Made by a program: the position numbers and the translations under genes. From NCBI RefSeq assembly GCF_002210165.1, contig NZ_AQQP01000001.1:186001-250000 (forward strand): a stretch of 64,000 nt of DNA, read 5' to 3'. Below the pieces are notes generated by a model. The model saw only the letters and a program-made list of their open reading frames with translations, was not told the origin of the DNA and made no database searches. The stretch comes from Phaeobacter sp. 22II1-1F12B. Lineage in GTDB: Bacteria; Pseudomonadota; Alphaproteobacteria; Rhodobacterales; Rhodobacteraceae. Shown here piece by piece: positions 28,603 to 35,972 of this stretch. Every line of letters starts with the position of its first letter. Within the stretch, counting starts at the first letter, position 1.

Positions 28603-29433
28603 TCAAGGACCGTCGAACGCGCGGATATGCTGCAGGGACGGCACTTTCTGTCGTGCAAGTTCCACTGATTTATCATCCATGTCAAAAATGTGAATGCCCG
28701 GTTCCGTTCCGGCATCCAGCAAGACCTCGCCCCACGGTGAAACGGCAAGACTGTGGCCGTGGGTCTTGCGCGTGTTACCCACGCTTGCGGAATGCGTCCC
28801 GGTTTGGGCGGGGGCAAGAACGAAACAGCCGGTTTCAATTGCCCGCGCACGCAGGAGTGATTCCCAATGCGCCGCGCCGGTGACATAGGAAAAGGCAGCA
28901 GGGACGGTCAGCACCTTTGCCCCCGCCAGCGCCAGTTTCTGGTAAAGCATCGGAAAACGGACGTCGTAGCAAACCGTCATGCCAATAGGCATGAAATCGG
29001 TGTCGGCTACGACGGCCTGATTGCCGGGCCTGTAGCCTGCGGGTTCGCGGTAGGTCTCTTCGGCAGAGACATTCACATCGAACATGTGAATCTTGTCATA
29101 CCGCGCGCGAATTTCTCCATCGGGTCCGATCATGAAGGACCGGTTGGCAAAGCGACCGTCGGGGTCGTTGGTCTTGAGCCCGAGCGAACCGATCAGCAGC
29201 CAGACGCCATGCGACTTGGCCTTTTCCCGCAACGCAGGGAGCGTTTCGTCCTCGTCTTCGGTTTTGAGAACGGAACGCTGATGATCGCGGCTAGACGAAA
29301 CGCAATTGGTGACCTCAGGCGTCAGCAGGAACTGCGCGCCGACATCGACTGCCTGATCGATATACTCGCTGACGGTTGCGAGATTTTCCCGTGGATCATC
29401 GGATGATGTCAGCTGGATCAGCGCTGTCTTCAT
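28603..29433 (-). CDS. Carbon-nitrogen hydrolase (nitrilase superfamily, Nit-like)
   Basis: A 276-residue amidase-type enzyme from the ATG at 29433. The Glu-Lys-Cys triad is visible: FLLTPEVTN (Glu), ARYDKIHMFDV (Lys) and MTVCYDVRFP (Cys). It resembles the Nit1/Nit2 group that repairs deaminated glutathione or cleaves omega-amides. The start overlaps the grxC stop by one base (TGATG); pairing with a glutaredoxin fits a glutathione-related substrate, which is an inference. An extended frame to 29493 is rejected because it overlaps grxC. Confidence 0.9.
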   Translation of the reverse strand: MKTALIQLTSSDDPRENLATVSEYIDQAVDVGAQFLLTPEVTNCVSSSRDHQRSVLKTEDEDETLPALREKAKSHGVWLLIGSLGLKTNDPDGRFANRSFMIGPDGEIRARYDKIHMFDVNVSAEETYREPAGYRPGNQAVVADTDFMPIGMTVCYDVRFPMLYQKLALAGAKVLTVPAAFSYVTGAAHWESLLRARAIETGCFVLAPAQTGTHSASVGNTRKTHGHSLAVSPWGEVLLDAGTEPGIHIFDMDDKSVELARQKVPSLQHIRAFDGP

Positions 29434-29690
29434 CAGGCCGCCAGCAGGGAATCGAGTTTGCCAGCGCGGTCGAGCGCGTAGAGATCGTCGCACCCGCCAA
29501 CATGGGTATCACCGATAAAAATCTGCGGGACCGTGCGCCCACCGTTGGCACGCTGGATCATCTCGGGCTTGCGGTCCGGCTGCGCCAGCACGTCGATCTC
29601 GGAAAAGTTGACGCCTTTTTCGTTCAGCAACCGTTTTGCCGCATGGCAAAAGCCGCACAGGGGTGAGGTATAGATTTCGACTTGTTTCAT
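29433..29690 (-). CDS. grxC: Glutaredoxin 3
   Basis: An 85-residue thiol-disulfide oxidoreductase that uses glutathione. The active site is CGFC (12-15) rather than the common CPYC; both cysteines are kept, so dithiol chemistry remains possible. TVPQIFIGDTHVGGCDDL provides the cis-proline and glutathione-binding GGCDDL. It is followed by the nitrilase with a one-base overlap and lies 39 bases downstream of comF on the same strand. Confidence 0.95.
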   Translation of the reverse strand: MKQVEIYTSPLCGFCHAAKRLLNEKGVNFSEIDVLAQPDRKPEMIQRANGGRTVPQIFIGDTHVGGCDDLYALDRAGKLDSLLAA

Positions 29691-29729
29691 CGATTGGGTT
29701 CCGCGCTATGTCACTTGTTGACGCAGAAC

Positions 29730-30449
29730 CTAATCATCCTTTGGCACGCGCGCCAGTACCAGCACGAAAACGTCACCCGAGCCCGCCTCGGCGCAGGCTT
29801 CGGCGCAGGCGGAAAGCGTGGCACCCGAAGTCATCACGTCATCGACAATAAGAACAGGCCGACCCGTCAGACGATGCCGCCGCTTTGAATGCACCGTAAT
29901 CGCACCTTGCAGCACCGCCTGTCTTTCCTGCGCTGTCTTTCCATCAAGCGATGGTGTCTGCGACGTGCGAACAAGCAGATCAGGGCAATAGGGCAGCCCG
30001 GTTTCCCGGGCCAATGCCTGCACCAGCAGCGACGACTGGTTGTATCGACGCTTTAACAAGCGGCTTCGGTGCAGTGGAACGGGGGCGATCAGCATATTAT
30101 CGCGAATAAGTGGCCGTGCCGATCTTGCCATCCAGAGAGCCGTCGGACGGACGACTTCGGGACGATCGCCATGTTTCAGCCCAAGAATGATCTTGCGTGC
30201 CTGATCCTTGTAGAGAAGCGTCGCTCTCCGCTGCACCCAGGGGCGCGGGTTCTTCATGCAATCGTCGCATTCCGTCCGGTGGTTGTCTTCTTTCCCCTGC
30301 TGGGGAATGCCGCATGAGTCGCATACCGTTCCGTCAATGAATGGCGTATCGCGCCAGCATGAGCCGCAGAGACCGAAATCGCTGTCGACCATCGTTCCAC
30401 AACCAAGGCAGCGCGGGGGATACAAAAGCTGAACTGTCGTTTGAAACAT
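29730..30449 (-). CDS. comF: ComF-family phosphoribosyltransferase-like protein
   Basis: From the ATG at 30447-30449, with a GGAGG ribosome-binding site six to seven bases upstream, the protein has 239 residues. The N-terminus carries a zinc ribbon of paired cysteines (PPRCLGCG, LCGSCW, CDSCGIP, CDDCMK), and the C-terminus the PRTase loop LIVDDVMTSGATL (around 205-217). Family members are linked to DNA uptake, including in alphaproteobacteria that receive gene transfer agents. A longer frame to 30572 would run over the divergent methyltransferase start and is rejected. Confidence 0.93.
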   Translation of the reverse strand: MFQTTVQLLYPPRCLGCGTMVDSDFGLCGSCWRDTPFIDGTVCDSCGIPQQGKEDNHRTECDDCMKNPRPWVQRRATLLYKDQARKIILGLKHGDRPEVVRPTALWMARSARPLIRDNMLIAPVPLHRSRLLKRRYNQSSLLVQALARETGLPYCPDLLVRTSQTPSLDGKTAQERQAVLQGAITVHSKRRHRLTGRPVLIVDDVMTSGATLSACAEACAEAGSGDVFVLVLARVPKDD

Positions 30450-30476
30450 CTTTCGCCTCCGATTACATAGCGCTTC

Positions 30477-31295
30477 ATGAACGCCACACCCGAACTCTTT
30501 GACCGCGACGCCCTGCGCCTGCACAGGGCAAGGGCCCGTCAGGATGCGCTGTTTCTCCACCTCGCAGCTCAAGAGGAGGTTCAGGATCGGCTGTCCATGG
30601 TTAACAAAAGCCTAACCAAACCAGCGATCATCACGCCCTTTCCGGAAATCTGGCGGCCCGTCTTTCCGGATGCCCGGATCGTAGACGACAGCGACGTGCT
30701 TGCGCTGGAACCCGGCTCGTTTGACCTTGTCATTCATGCCATGGCTCTGCACTGGGCGAACGATCCGGTTGGGCAGCTTATCCAGTCGCGTCGTGCACTG
30801 CAGCCGGACGGGCTTTTCCTTGGTGTCCTGCTAGGGGGCGGCACACTGAACGAATTGCGTTCTGCGCTTGGACAGGCCGAGACCGAAGTAACCGGCGGCT
30901 TGTCCCCACGCGTCGCACCGATGTCCGAAATCCGCGATCTTGGCGCGCTCTTGCAGCGCGCTGGGCTGGCACTGCCCGTCGCCGACACCGTGCCGCTTAC
31001 CGCTGAATATCGTGACCTGCGCCACCTACTGCGTGATCTGCGTGATATGGGCGAGACCAATGCCATGACAAAGAGGCTTCGACGGCCCACCGGCAAGGCA
31101 GTATTCAACCGCGCCGAAGAACTTTATCGTACGCATTTCGCGACGGACTCAGGACGGCTGCGGGCCACGTTCGAATTGGCCTGCCTGACAGGCTGGGCGC
31201 CCGATGAGAGTCAGCAAAAACCGCTGCGTCCTGGATCGGCGCAGGCAAGGCTTGCGGATGCGCTCAAGACCTCCGAGGTGCCACTGAAAGATTGA
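30477..31295 (+). CDS. SAM-dependent methyltransferase-like protein of the NDUFAF5/BioC group
   Basis: A 272-residue class I methyltransferase-like protein. The start ELFDRDALRLHRARA is characteristic of alphaproteobacterial relatives of the complex I assembly factor NDUFAF5, and FDLVIHAMALHWANDPVG (about 81-98) is the substrate-side motif of this group. The usual glycine-rich SAM loop is hard to see (VDDSDVLALEPG occupies its place), so activity is uncertain. It is divergent from comF with only 26-27 bases between the start codons and has no clear ribosome-binding site. Confidence 0.8.
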   Translation: MNATPELFDRDALRLHRARARQDALFLHLAAQEEVQDRLSMVNKSLTKPAIITPFPEIWRPVFPDARIVDDSDVLALEPGSFDLVIHAMALHWANDPVGQLIQSRRALQPDGLFLGVLLGGGTLNELRSALGQAETEVTGGLSPRVAPMSEIRDLGALLQRAGLALPVADTVPLTAEYRDLRHLLRDLRDMGETNAMTKRLRRPTGKAVFNRAEELYRTHFATDSGRLRATFELACLTGWAPDESQQKPLRPGSAQARLADALKTSEVPLKD

Positions 31296-31352
31296 CGAAG
31301 CGCGGATAGCGTTTATCTGCACCGTCACAAGAACATCAAGGGACAGATCCAT

Positions 31353-32417
31353 ATGCAAGAGATGACCAAGACAGCCGCCTGTCCTGCCCATGCGCCAAAG
31401 GACCATCCGAAAGTCCCCGAGGAAAAGATCGGCGTGCTTCTGGCAAATCTCGGCACGCCGGACCATTACGATTACTGGTCCATGCGGCGCTATCTGAACG
31501 AGTTCCTGTCCGATCAGCGGGTCATCGACTATCCCAAGTGGAAATGGCAGCCGCTGTTGCAGCTGATCATTCTGACCAAGCGGCCTTTTTCGAGCGGTGC
31601 TGCCTATAAATCGATCTGGAATGAAGAGGATGATGAAAGCCCGCTTTTGACCATAACGAAAAAGCAATCGGCCAAAATCACCGAAACGATGAAGGCGCGT
31701 TATGGCGACCGTATCATGGTCGATTTCTGCATGCGCTATGGGAACCCATCTACACCCGACAAGGTGCGCCAGATGGTCGAGGCGGGCTGCCAGAAAATCC
31801 TCTTCTTTCCGCTCTATCCGCACTATGCGGGTGCGACCCTTGCCACGGCAAACGATGCGTTCTTTCGGGCGTTGATGAAAGAGAAATGGCAACCCGCGAG
31901 CCGCACAGTCCCGGCCTATTTCGACAGGTCCGATTACATCGATGCTCTGGCCCAATCGGTAGAGCGCGCTTATGCCAATTTGGAAACAAAGCCCGATTGT
32001 CTGGTGGTTTCATACCACGGGATGCCGCTGCGTTATCTCACGGATGGCGACCCCTATCACTGCCAGTGCCAAAAGGCGACGCGCCTGCTGAAGGAACGTC
32101 TTGGCTGGGCCGATACAGACATCCGCACGACCTTTCAGTCGGTCTTTGGCCCCGAGGAATGGCTAAAGCCCTATACGGTGAAAGAAGTGGCAAAGATGGC
32201 CAGCGAAGAGGGCAAAAAGAACATCGCTGTCATCGCCCCGGCCTTTTCAGCCGACTGTGTCGAAACCCTGGAAGAGATCAACGAGGAGATCCGGGAAAGC
32301 TTTATCCACGCGGGTGGCGAAACCTTCACCTATATCCCCTGTCTGAACGATGACGAGGCGCACATCAGCTGCCTGTCTTCGGTGATCGAAGAGAACCTAA
32401 AAGGTTGGATCGACTGA
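31353..32417 (+). CDS. hemH: Ferrochelatase
   Basis: Inserts ferrous iron into protoporphyrin IX, the last step of heme synthesis. The protein is 354 residues. Catalytic landmarks: VLLANLGTPD (28-37), FFPLYPHYAG (mid-protein), VSYHGMPLRY with the catalytic His, and PAFSADCVETLEEI with the conserved Glu region. AKGGGA-like AAGGGACAG upstream serves as ribosome-binding site. It ends at a bidirectional terminator shared with the convergent small membrane protein gene. The N-terminal 20 residues are longer than in E. coli and probably flexible. Confidence 0.97.
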   Translation: MQEMTKTAACPAHAPKDHPKVPEEKIGVLLANLGTPDHYDYWSMRRYLNEFLSDQRVIDYPKWKWQPLLQLIILTKRPFSSGAAYKSIWNEEDDESPLLTITKKQSAKITETMKARYGDRIMVDFCMRYGNPSTPDKVRQMVEAGCQKILFFPLYPHYAGATLATANDAFFRALMKEKWQPASRTVPAYFDRSDYIDALAQSVERAYANLETKPDCLVVSYHGMPLRYLTDGDPYHCQCQKATRLLKERLGWADTDIRTTFQSVFGPEEWLKPYTVKEVAKMASEEGKKNIAVIAPAFSADCVETLEEINEEIRESFIHAGGETFTYIPCLNDDEAHISCLSSVIEENLKGWID

Positions 32418-32432
32418 ATAATCTTAAGACAT

Positions 32433-32469
32433 AAAAAAAAGGCGGTGGAGAACCACCGCCTTTTCTTTT
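32433..32469. terminator. Bidirectional terminator between hemH and the small membrane protein gene
   Basis: AAAAGGCGGTGG (32437-32448) and CCACCGCCTTTT (32453-32464) pair with an AGAA tetraloop. T-runs exist in both directions: TTTTCTTTT on the plus strand and an eight-base run on the minus strand (32433-32440). Confidence 0.95.
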
Positions 32470-32484
32470 GGTACCGTATCGCGC

Positions 32485-32667
32485 TTAGTTAGCTGCGACA
32501 GCGGCAGCAACCAGAACCAGCAGAACCAGCGGCAGGATGATGCCGCTCGAGGAGCTACCAGCTTCTTCAACGATGACCGGTGCTTCGATGATCGGCTCTT
32601 CCAGCGTACCTGCGGAAGCGGTCGAAGCTGCTGCGGTCAGAGCAGCGGCGAGAACGAGTTTCTTCAT
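32485..32667 (-). CDS. Small exported membrane-anchored protein, 60 residues
   Basis: From the ATG at 32667, with a perfect GGAGG five bases upstream, the product is 60 residues. A signal peptide (1-20, MKKLVLAAALTAAAS ... ASA) is followed by a short Glu/Pro/Val-rich linker, a serine run (SSSSG) and a C-terminal hydrophobic helix (about 41-59). After processing a roughly 40-residue peptide anchored by its C-terminus would remain. The family is not recognised. The strong ribosome-binding site and the shared bidirectional terminator support expression. Function unknown. Confidence 0.75.
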   Translation of the reverse strand: MKKLVLAAALTAAASTASAGTLEEPIIEAPVIVEEAGSSSSGIILPLVLLVLVAAAVAAN

Positions 32668-32805
32668 ATTAACCTCCAGAATAAGCACAATTCAGAACAA
32701 TGAATCGTGCGCCCAAGACTTACCTCGTGCATTTTTCTAACCAGCAAAACAGATAGATTGCAAATGGTTGTTGGTATTGGTTCGTGTTGCCAAGCGGCAA
32801 TGTCG

Positions 32806-33417
32806 TCAAATTAGCAACACTTGCGTGCCGTTCTGGGTCATCGAAAAGAGCTCGGCGATATGTTCATTATAGAGCCCGATACAACCGTTCGAAGACCGAC
32901 GCCCGATCTTGCGTGTGTCGTGGGTTCCGTGGATACGATAATACTGCCAGCTAAGGTACAGCGCATGGGTGCCAAGCGGGTTATCCGGACCGGGCGGAAT
33001 GTACTTTGGCCACTCCGGATTGCGTTTGAGCATGTTTGGTGTCGGCCGCCAATCGGGCCCTTCGACCATGCGAACAACCGAAGTCCGGCCACGCCGCGTG
33101 AGGTCTTCGGTCAGCGGAACGCTGGACGGGTAAAGCTTGTAGGTCAGCCCGTCCTCGCTCCAGAAATGCAGCGCCCGCGAAGTGACATCGACAAGAATTG
33201 CGCCGTTTCGCAGGTTGCTGAAGTAAGGCTGCCATTCGAGCGACCGGAAGCTCGAGATATTGCGACGAACGGTCTGCGAAAGATCGCGTTCAATCTCGGT
33301 CGTCGCGGCGGTGTCCGTAACCGAACCCGTCTGTGCCAGAGCCGGCGTTGCAAGCATTGTTGCGGCGCCAGCCAGAAAGCCGCGCCGGGTCGGCTTGCTC
33401 TTGCTTGAATTGGTCAT
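32806..33417 (-). CDS. L,D-transpeptidase (YkuD family) with a Tat-like signal
   Basis: Predicted periplasmic enzyme that makes 3-3 cross-links in peptidoglycan or attaches proteins to it. From the ATG at 33417 it has 203 residues. The signal has a twin-arginine motif (TRRGFLAGAATML). The catalytic domain occupies about 70-203, with IHGTHDTRKIG and the active-site Cys in SSNGCIGLYN; the usual Arg after GCI is Gly here. It is divergent from the CAP lipoprotein (169 bases between starts). A longer frame to 33486 is possible but disturbs the signal peptide. Confidence 0.88.
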   Translation of the reverse strand: MTNSSKSKPTRRGFLAGAATMLATPALAQTGSVTDTAATTEIERDLSQTVRRNISSFRSLEWQPYFSNLRNGAILVDVTSRALHFWSEDGLTYKLYPSSVPLTEDLTRRGRTSVVRMVEGPDWRPTPNMLKRNPEWPKYIPPGPDNPLGTHALYLSWQYYRIHGTHDTRKIGRRSSNGCIGLYNEHIAELFSMTQNGTQVLLI

Positions 33418-33586
33418 TGGATCATCCCGTTCGCCTAAGGTACTTGTTCTGTCCATGATGATATGGCGCGAATGACGCAGTCGCAAATCAATCCGCTGTT
33501 CATCGGTCAGATTTGACTTATGTAGAGTATCGTTGCATCTGCTCTTGAGCTAGACGCAAGTTTGGATTCCACGAGCGGAGTGCGGG

Positions 33587-34099
33587 ATGATACGCATAAT
33601 TTCTTTGGTAATAGCTGCTGCAATTGCACTGTCCGGTTGCGTTTCACAGCCGGAAACAAGACTTGGTGCGGATGGTCAGCCATTGCCGAAACTGTATCGC
33701 ATCCGTGCCTCGGATTCGTCGAAAATCGAATATCGCATGCTCGATTCGATCAATTCTTTGCGACAGGCGCGTGGCGTTTCGCCTGTAGAATTGAACGCCC
33801 AGTTGAACGCAGCGGCGGCGACACATTCGCGCGACATGTCGGTTCAAAACCGCCCCTGGCATTTCGGATCGGACGGATCTTCGCCGATCGAAAGGGTGGC
33901 GCGTACCGGCTATCCCGGCACGATGCTCGGCGAAAACATCTCGGAAACCTACGAGACCGAGCTTGAAACCCTTGCGGCCTGGATGGAGGAAGAAGGCACC
34001 CGCGAAGTTATTCTTTCGCCAAGTGCCCGGAACCTTGGTTTCGCCTGGTATCAGGAAAGCAACGGCAAGATCTGGTGGACGTTGTTGATGGGCAGCTAA
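33587..34099 (+). CDS. CAP/SCP-domain lipoprotein
   Basis: A 170-residue lipoprotein. The signal ends in a lipobox, ALSGC (Cys18), so the protein should be acylated and membrane-anchored. The rest is a CAP (cysteine-rich secretory/PR-1) domain: LDSINSLRQARGVSPVELN, then AAATHSRDMSVQNRPWHFG (the HSxxM helix with candidate metal-binding His), GENISETY and NLGFAWYQ. Bacterial CAP proteins are poorly understood; some act on cell-wall or lipid surfaces. It lies between two L,D-transpeptidase genes, suggesting an envelope role. GGAG lies six bases before the ATG. Confidence 0.9.
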   Translation: MIRIISLVIAAAIALSGCVSQPETRLGADGQPLPKLYRIRASDSSKIEYRMLDSINSLRQARGVSPVELNAQLNAAAATHSRDMSVQNRPWHFGSDGSSPIERVARTGYPGTMLGENISETYETELETLAAWMEEEGTREVILSPSARNLGFAWYQESNGKIWWTLLMGS

Positions 34100-34111
34100 G
34101 CTGCCCATGCG

Positions 34112-34612
34112 TCACGCGCGGATGGTGATCACCGTGCCATCCCTGACCATCGCATAGATCTGCTCAATCTCACGATTTTTTACGGCAATACAGCCGGCTG
34201 TCCAATTCTTACGCTTGGCAAGCTTTCGGTTGTTGTTCGGCTCGCCGTGAATGAAGATATCGCCGCCCGGGCTCTTCCCTTGCGATCTGGCAAAGGCAAT
34301 ATCTTCGGCATTCGGGTATGAGATCCCGACCGACAGGTGAAACTTGCTGTTCGGATTGCGCTTGTCGATCAGGTATGTGCCCTCGGGCGTTTTACCGTCG
34401 CCTTCGAACTGTTTCGGCCCGGCCGGCGCAAAGCCCAGATCGATATCATAGGCTTTGAGAATGTCGGTATGGTGAAGAAGATACATCTGCCCGGATGACT
34501 TGTTCACCACGACAGATGTGACTTCGGGCCCGTTATACCGTTTGAATTTGCTGCTGCAGCCCGGAATCGCCAGCAGAGCAAGCAATCCAAGACCAAACGA
34601 CCTGCGTTTCAT
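34112..34612 (-). CDS. L,D-transpeptidase lipoprotein (YafK-like)
   Basis: From the ATG at 34612 it has 166 residues. A lipobox (LLAIPGC, Cys21) indicates a lipoprotein. The YkuD domain has DGKTPEGTYLIDKRNPNS, IFIHGEPNNN and the active-site region WTAGCIAVKN, the form seen in YafK-type enzymes that act on or cut the bond between peptidoglycan and protein or D-Ala linkages. It is a different subgroup from the enzyme at 32806. It converges on the CAP lipoprotein (12 bases). The uracil methyltransferase lies 94 bases upstream on the same strand. Confidence 0.88.
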   Translation of the reverse strand: MKRRSFGLGLLALLAIPGCSSKFKRYNGPEVTSVVVNKSSGQMYLLHHTDILKAYDIDLGFAPAGPKQFEGDGKTPEGTYLIDKRNPNSKFHLSVGISYPNAEDIAFARSQGKSPGGDIFIHGEPNNNRKLAKRKNWTAGCIAVKNREIEQIYAMVRDGTVITIRA

Positions 34613-34706
34613 GATGCGTACTGTCCCAATAGGTTTTTTTATGACCCATATCGTTACCGGTTGATTTTGAGAAATCAAATATTGGAAAAACGCGGTTAAA
34701 TTTTCC

Positions 34707-35933
34707 TTACCGCTTGCCCAGCCGGAAGGCTCCGACCAGTTCGGTATGCACCGACCATCGGAACTGATCGACGACCTGCACCCATTCAAGGTCGTATCCC
34801 GCATCAACCAAAACGCGCGCATCACGGGCAAAAGTCACGGGGTTGCAGGACACATGGGCAATGACCGGCACGCCACTTTGAGCCAGTTCGCGAATCTGGG
34901 CCTCGGCCCCGGCCCTTGGCGGATCGATGACGACGGCGTCCACCCGTTTGAATTCGTCGGGCATCAAGGGGCGGCGAAACAGGTCACGCGCTTCGCTGGT
35001 TAGTTTTTTCAGCCCGCCTACCGCACGCCAGCCTTTATCCAACGCATCGGTCATGTCTCGGTCGCCTTCGACGGCGTGTACCTCGGCGGTTTTTGTCAGG
35101 GGCAAAGCAAAGGTACCGCAGCCGGCGAATAGATCGACAACCTTGTCGGCCGAACCGACGATCTCGAGAACCGAAGCCAGAAGAGCGGCTTCGCCTTCGG
35201 GCGTTGCCTGCATGAAAGCGCCGGGCGGCGGCACGACCGACGCCGGTCCAAATTTCTGCACCGGTGGCTGCCGCATGGCGATCATTTCCTGATCCCAGGC
35301 CAGTCGGGCAATCCCGTTTGCTTCCGCAAACTGCGCGAGTCCCATGCGCAGCGGGCCATCGAGTTCCCGGCCGCCCGAAACCGAAACATCGAGCCCCGCC
35401 AGAGAGACCGTCACGGTCACGGCAAGCTCGCCTTTTCGGCTTCCGAATTGGCTTGCCAGTGCTTCTACCATCGGTAGGGCCGCGATAAGCGCAGGATCGA
35501 GAAGATGACAATCCGGAATTTCGGTGATCGTGCCTGATGCTTTGCCGTGAAACCCGGCAAGTGCGCCCTTTTTAGTTCGGCGCGCCGCAAGCGTCGCCCG
35601 ACGACGCGTGCGAGGTGGCGATGTCAGGATCGGACGAAATTCGGTTTCCAGCCTTTGCGCAAGTAAAGCCGATTGCGCGAATTCAAGCTTCCAACTGGCC
35701 GTGAACTCTTCGGACGCATGCTGAAGCTGGCAGCCACCGCAGCTTTTGTAATGCCGACAGGGGGCCTGAACGCGGTCAGCAGAAGGCGTGACAATGCGAA
35801 TGTCACGCAAATGCGATCCGTCCAACTCACCGGTTACGGTTTCGCCGGGCAGCGTGCGGGCTGCGAAAACGGGGCCGGGCGCAATCCCGTCGCCCTGATG
35901 GCCCAGCCGTTCGATAATGATTTCTGTCTGCAT
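34707..35933 (-). CDS. TrmA/RlmD-family RNA (uracil-5-)-methyltransferase
   Basis: A 408-residue SAM enzyme methylating C5 of uracil in rRNA (or tRNA). The N-terminal TRAM-like part is followed by an iron-sulfur cluster motif CRHYKSCGGCQLQH with a further Cys near PDCHLLD. The Rossmann core has VVDLFAGCGTFALPL, then DPPRAG and the catalytic SCNPVTFARD. The cluster points to the RlmD/RlmC side of the family. Exactly which U (for example 1939 or 747 of 23S) is not decidable here. It stands 39 bases downstream of the ABC exporter genes. Confidence 0.93.
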   Translation of the reverse strand: MQTEIIIERLGHQGDGIAPGPVFAARTLPGETVTGELDGSHLRDIRIVTPSADRVQAPCRHYKSCGGCQLQHASEEFTASWKLEFAQSALLAQRLETEFRPILTSPPRTRRRATLAARRTKKGALAGFHGKASGTITEIPDCHLLDPALIAALPMVEALASQFGSRKGELAVTVTVSLAGLDVSVSGGRELDGPLRMGLAQFAEANGIARLAWDQEMIAMRQPPVQKFGPASVVPPPGAFMQATPEGEAALLASVLEIVGSADKVVDLFAGCGTFALPLTKTAEVHAVEGDRDMTDALDKGWRAVGGLKKLTSEARDLFRRPLMPDEFKRVDAVVIDPPRAGAEAQIRELAQSGVPVIAHVSCNPVTFARDARVLVDAGYDLEWVQVVDQFRWSVHTELVGAFRLGKR

Positions 35934-35972
35934 GAAAGTTGTCTTATCGGCTAGTCGCCCGGTTAGACAATC

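Noticed and set aside
29433-29493. Longer nitrilase start at 29493
   Set aside because: Would run 60 bases into grxC and add an Arg-rich leader not seen in the family.
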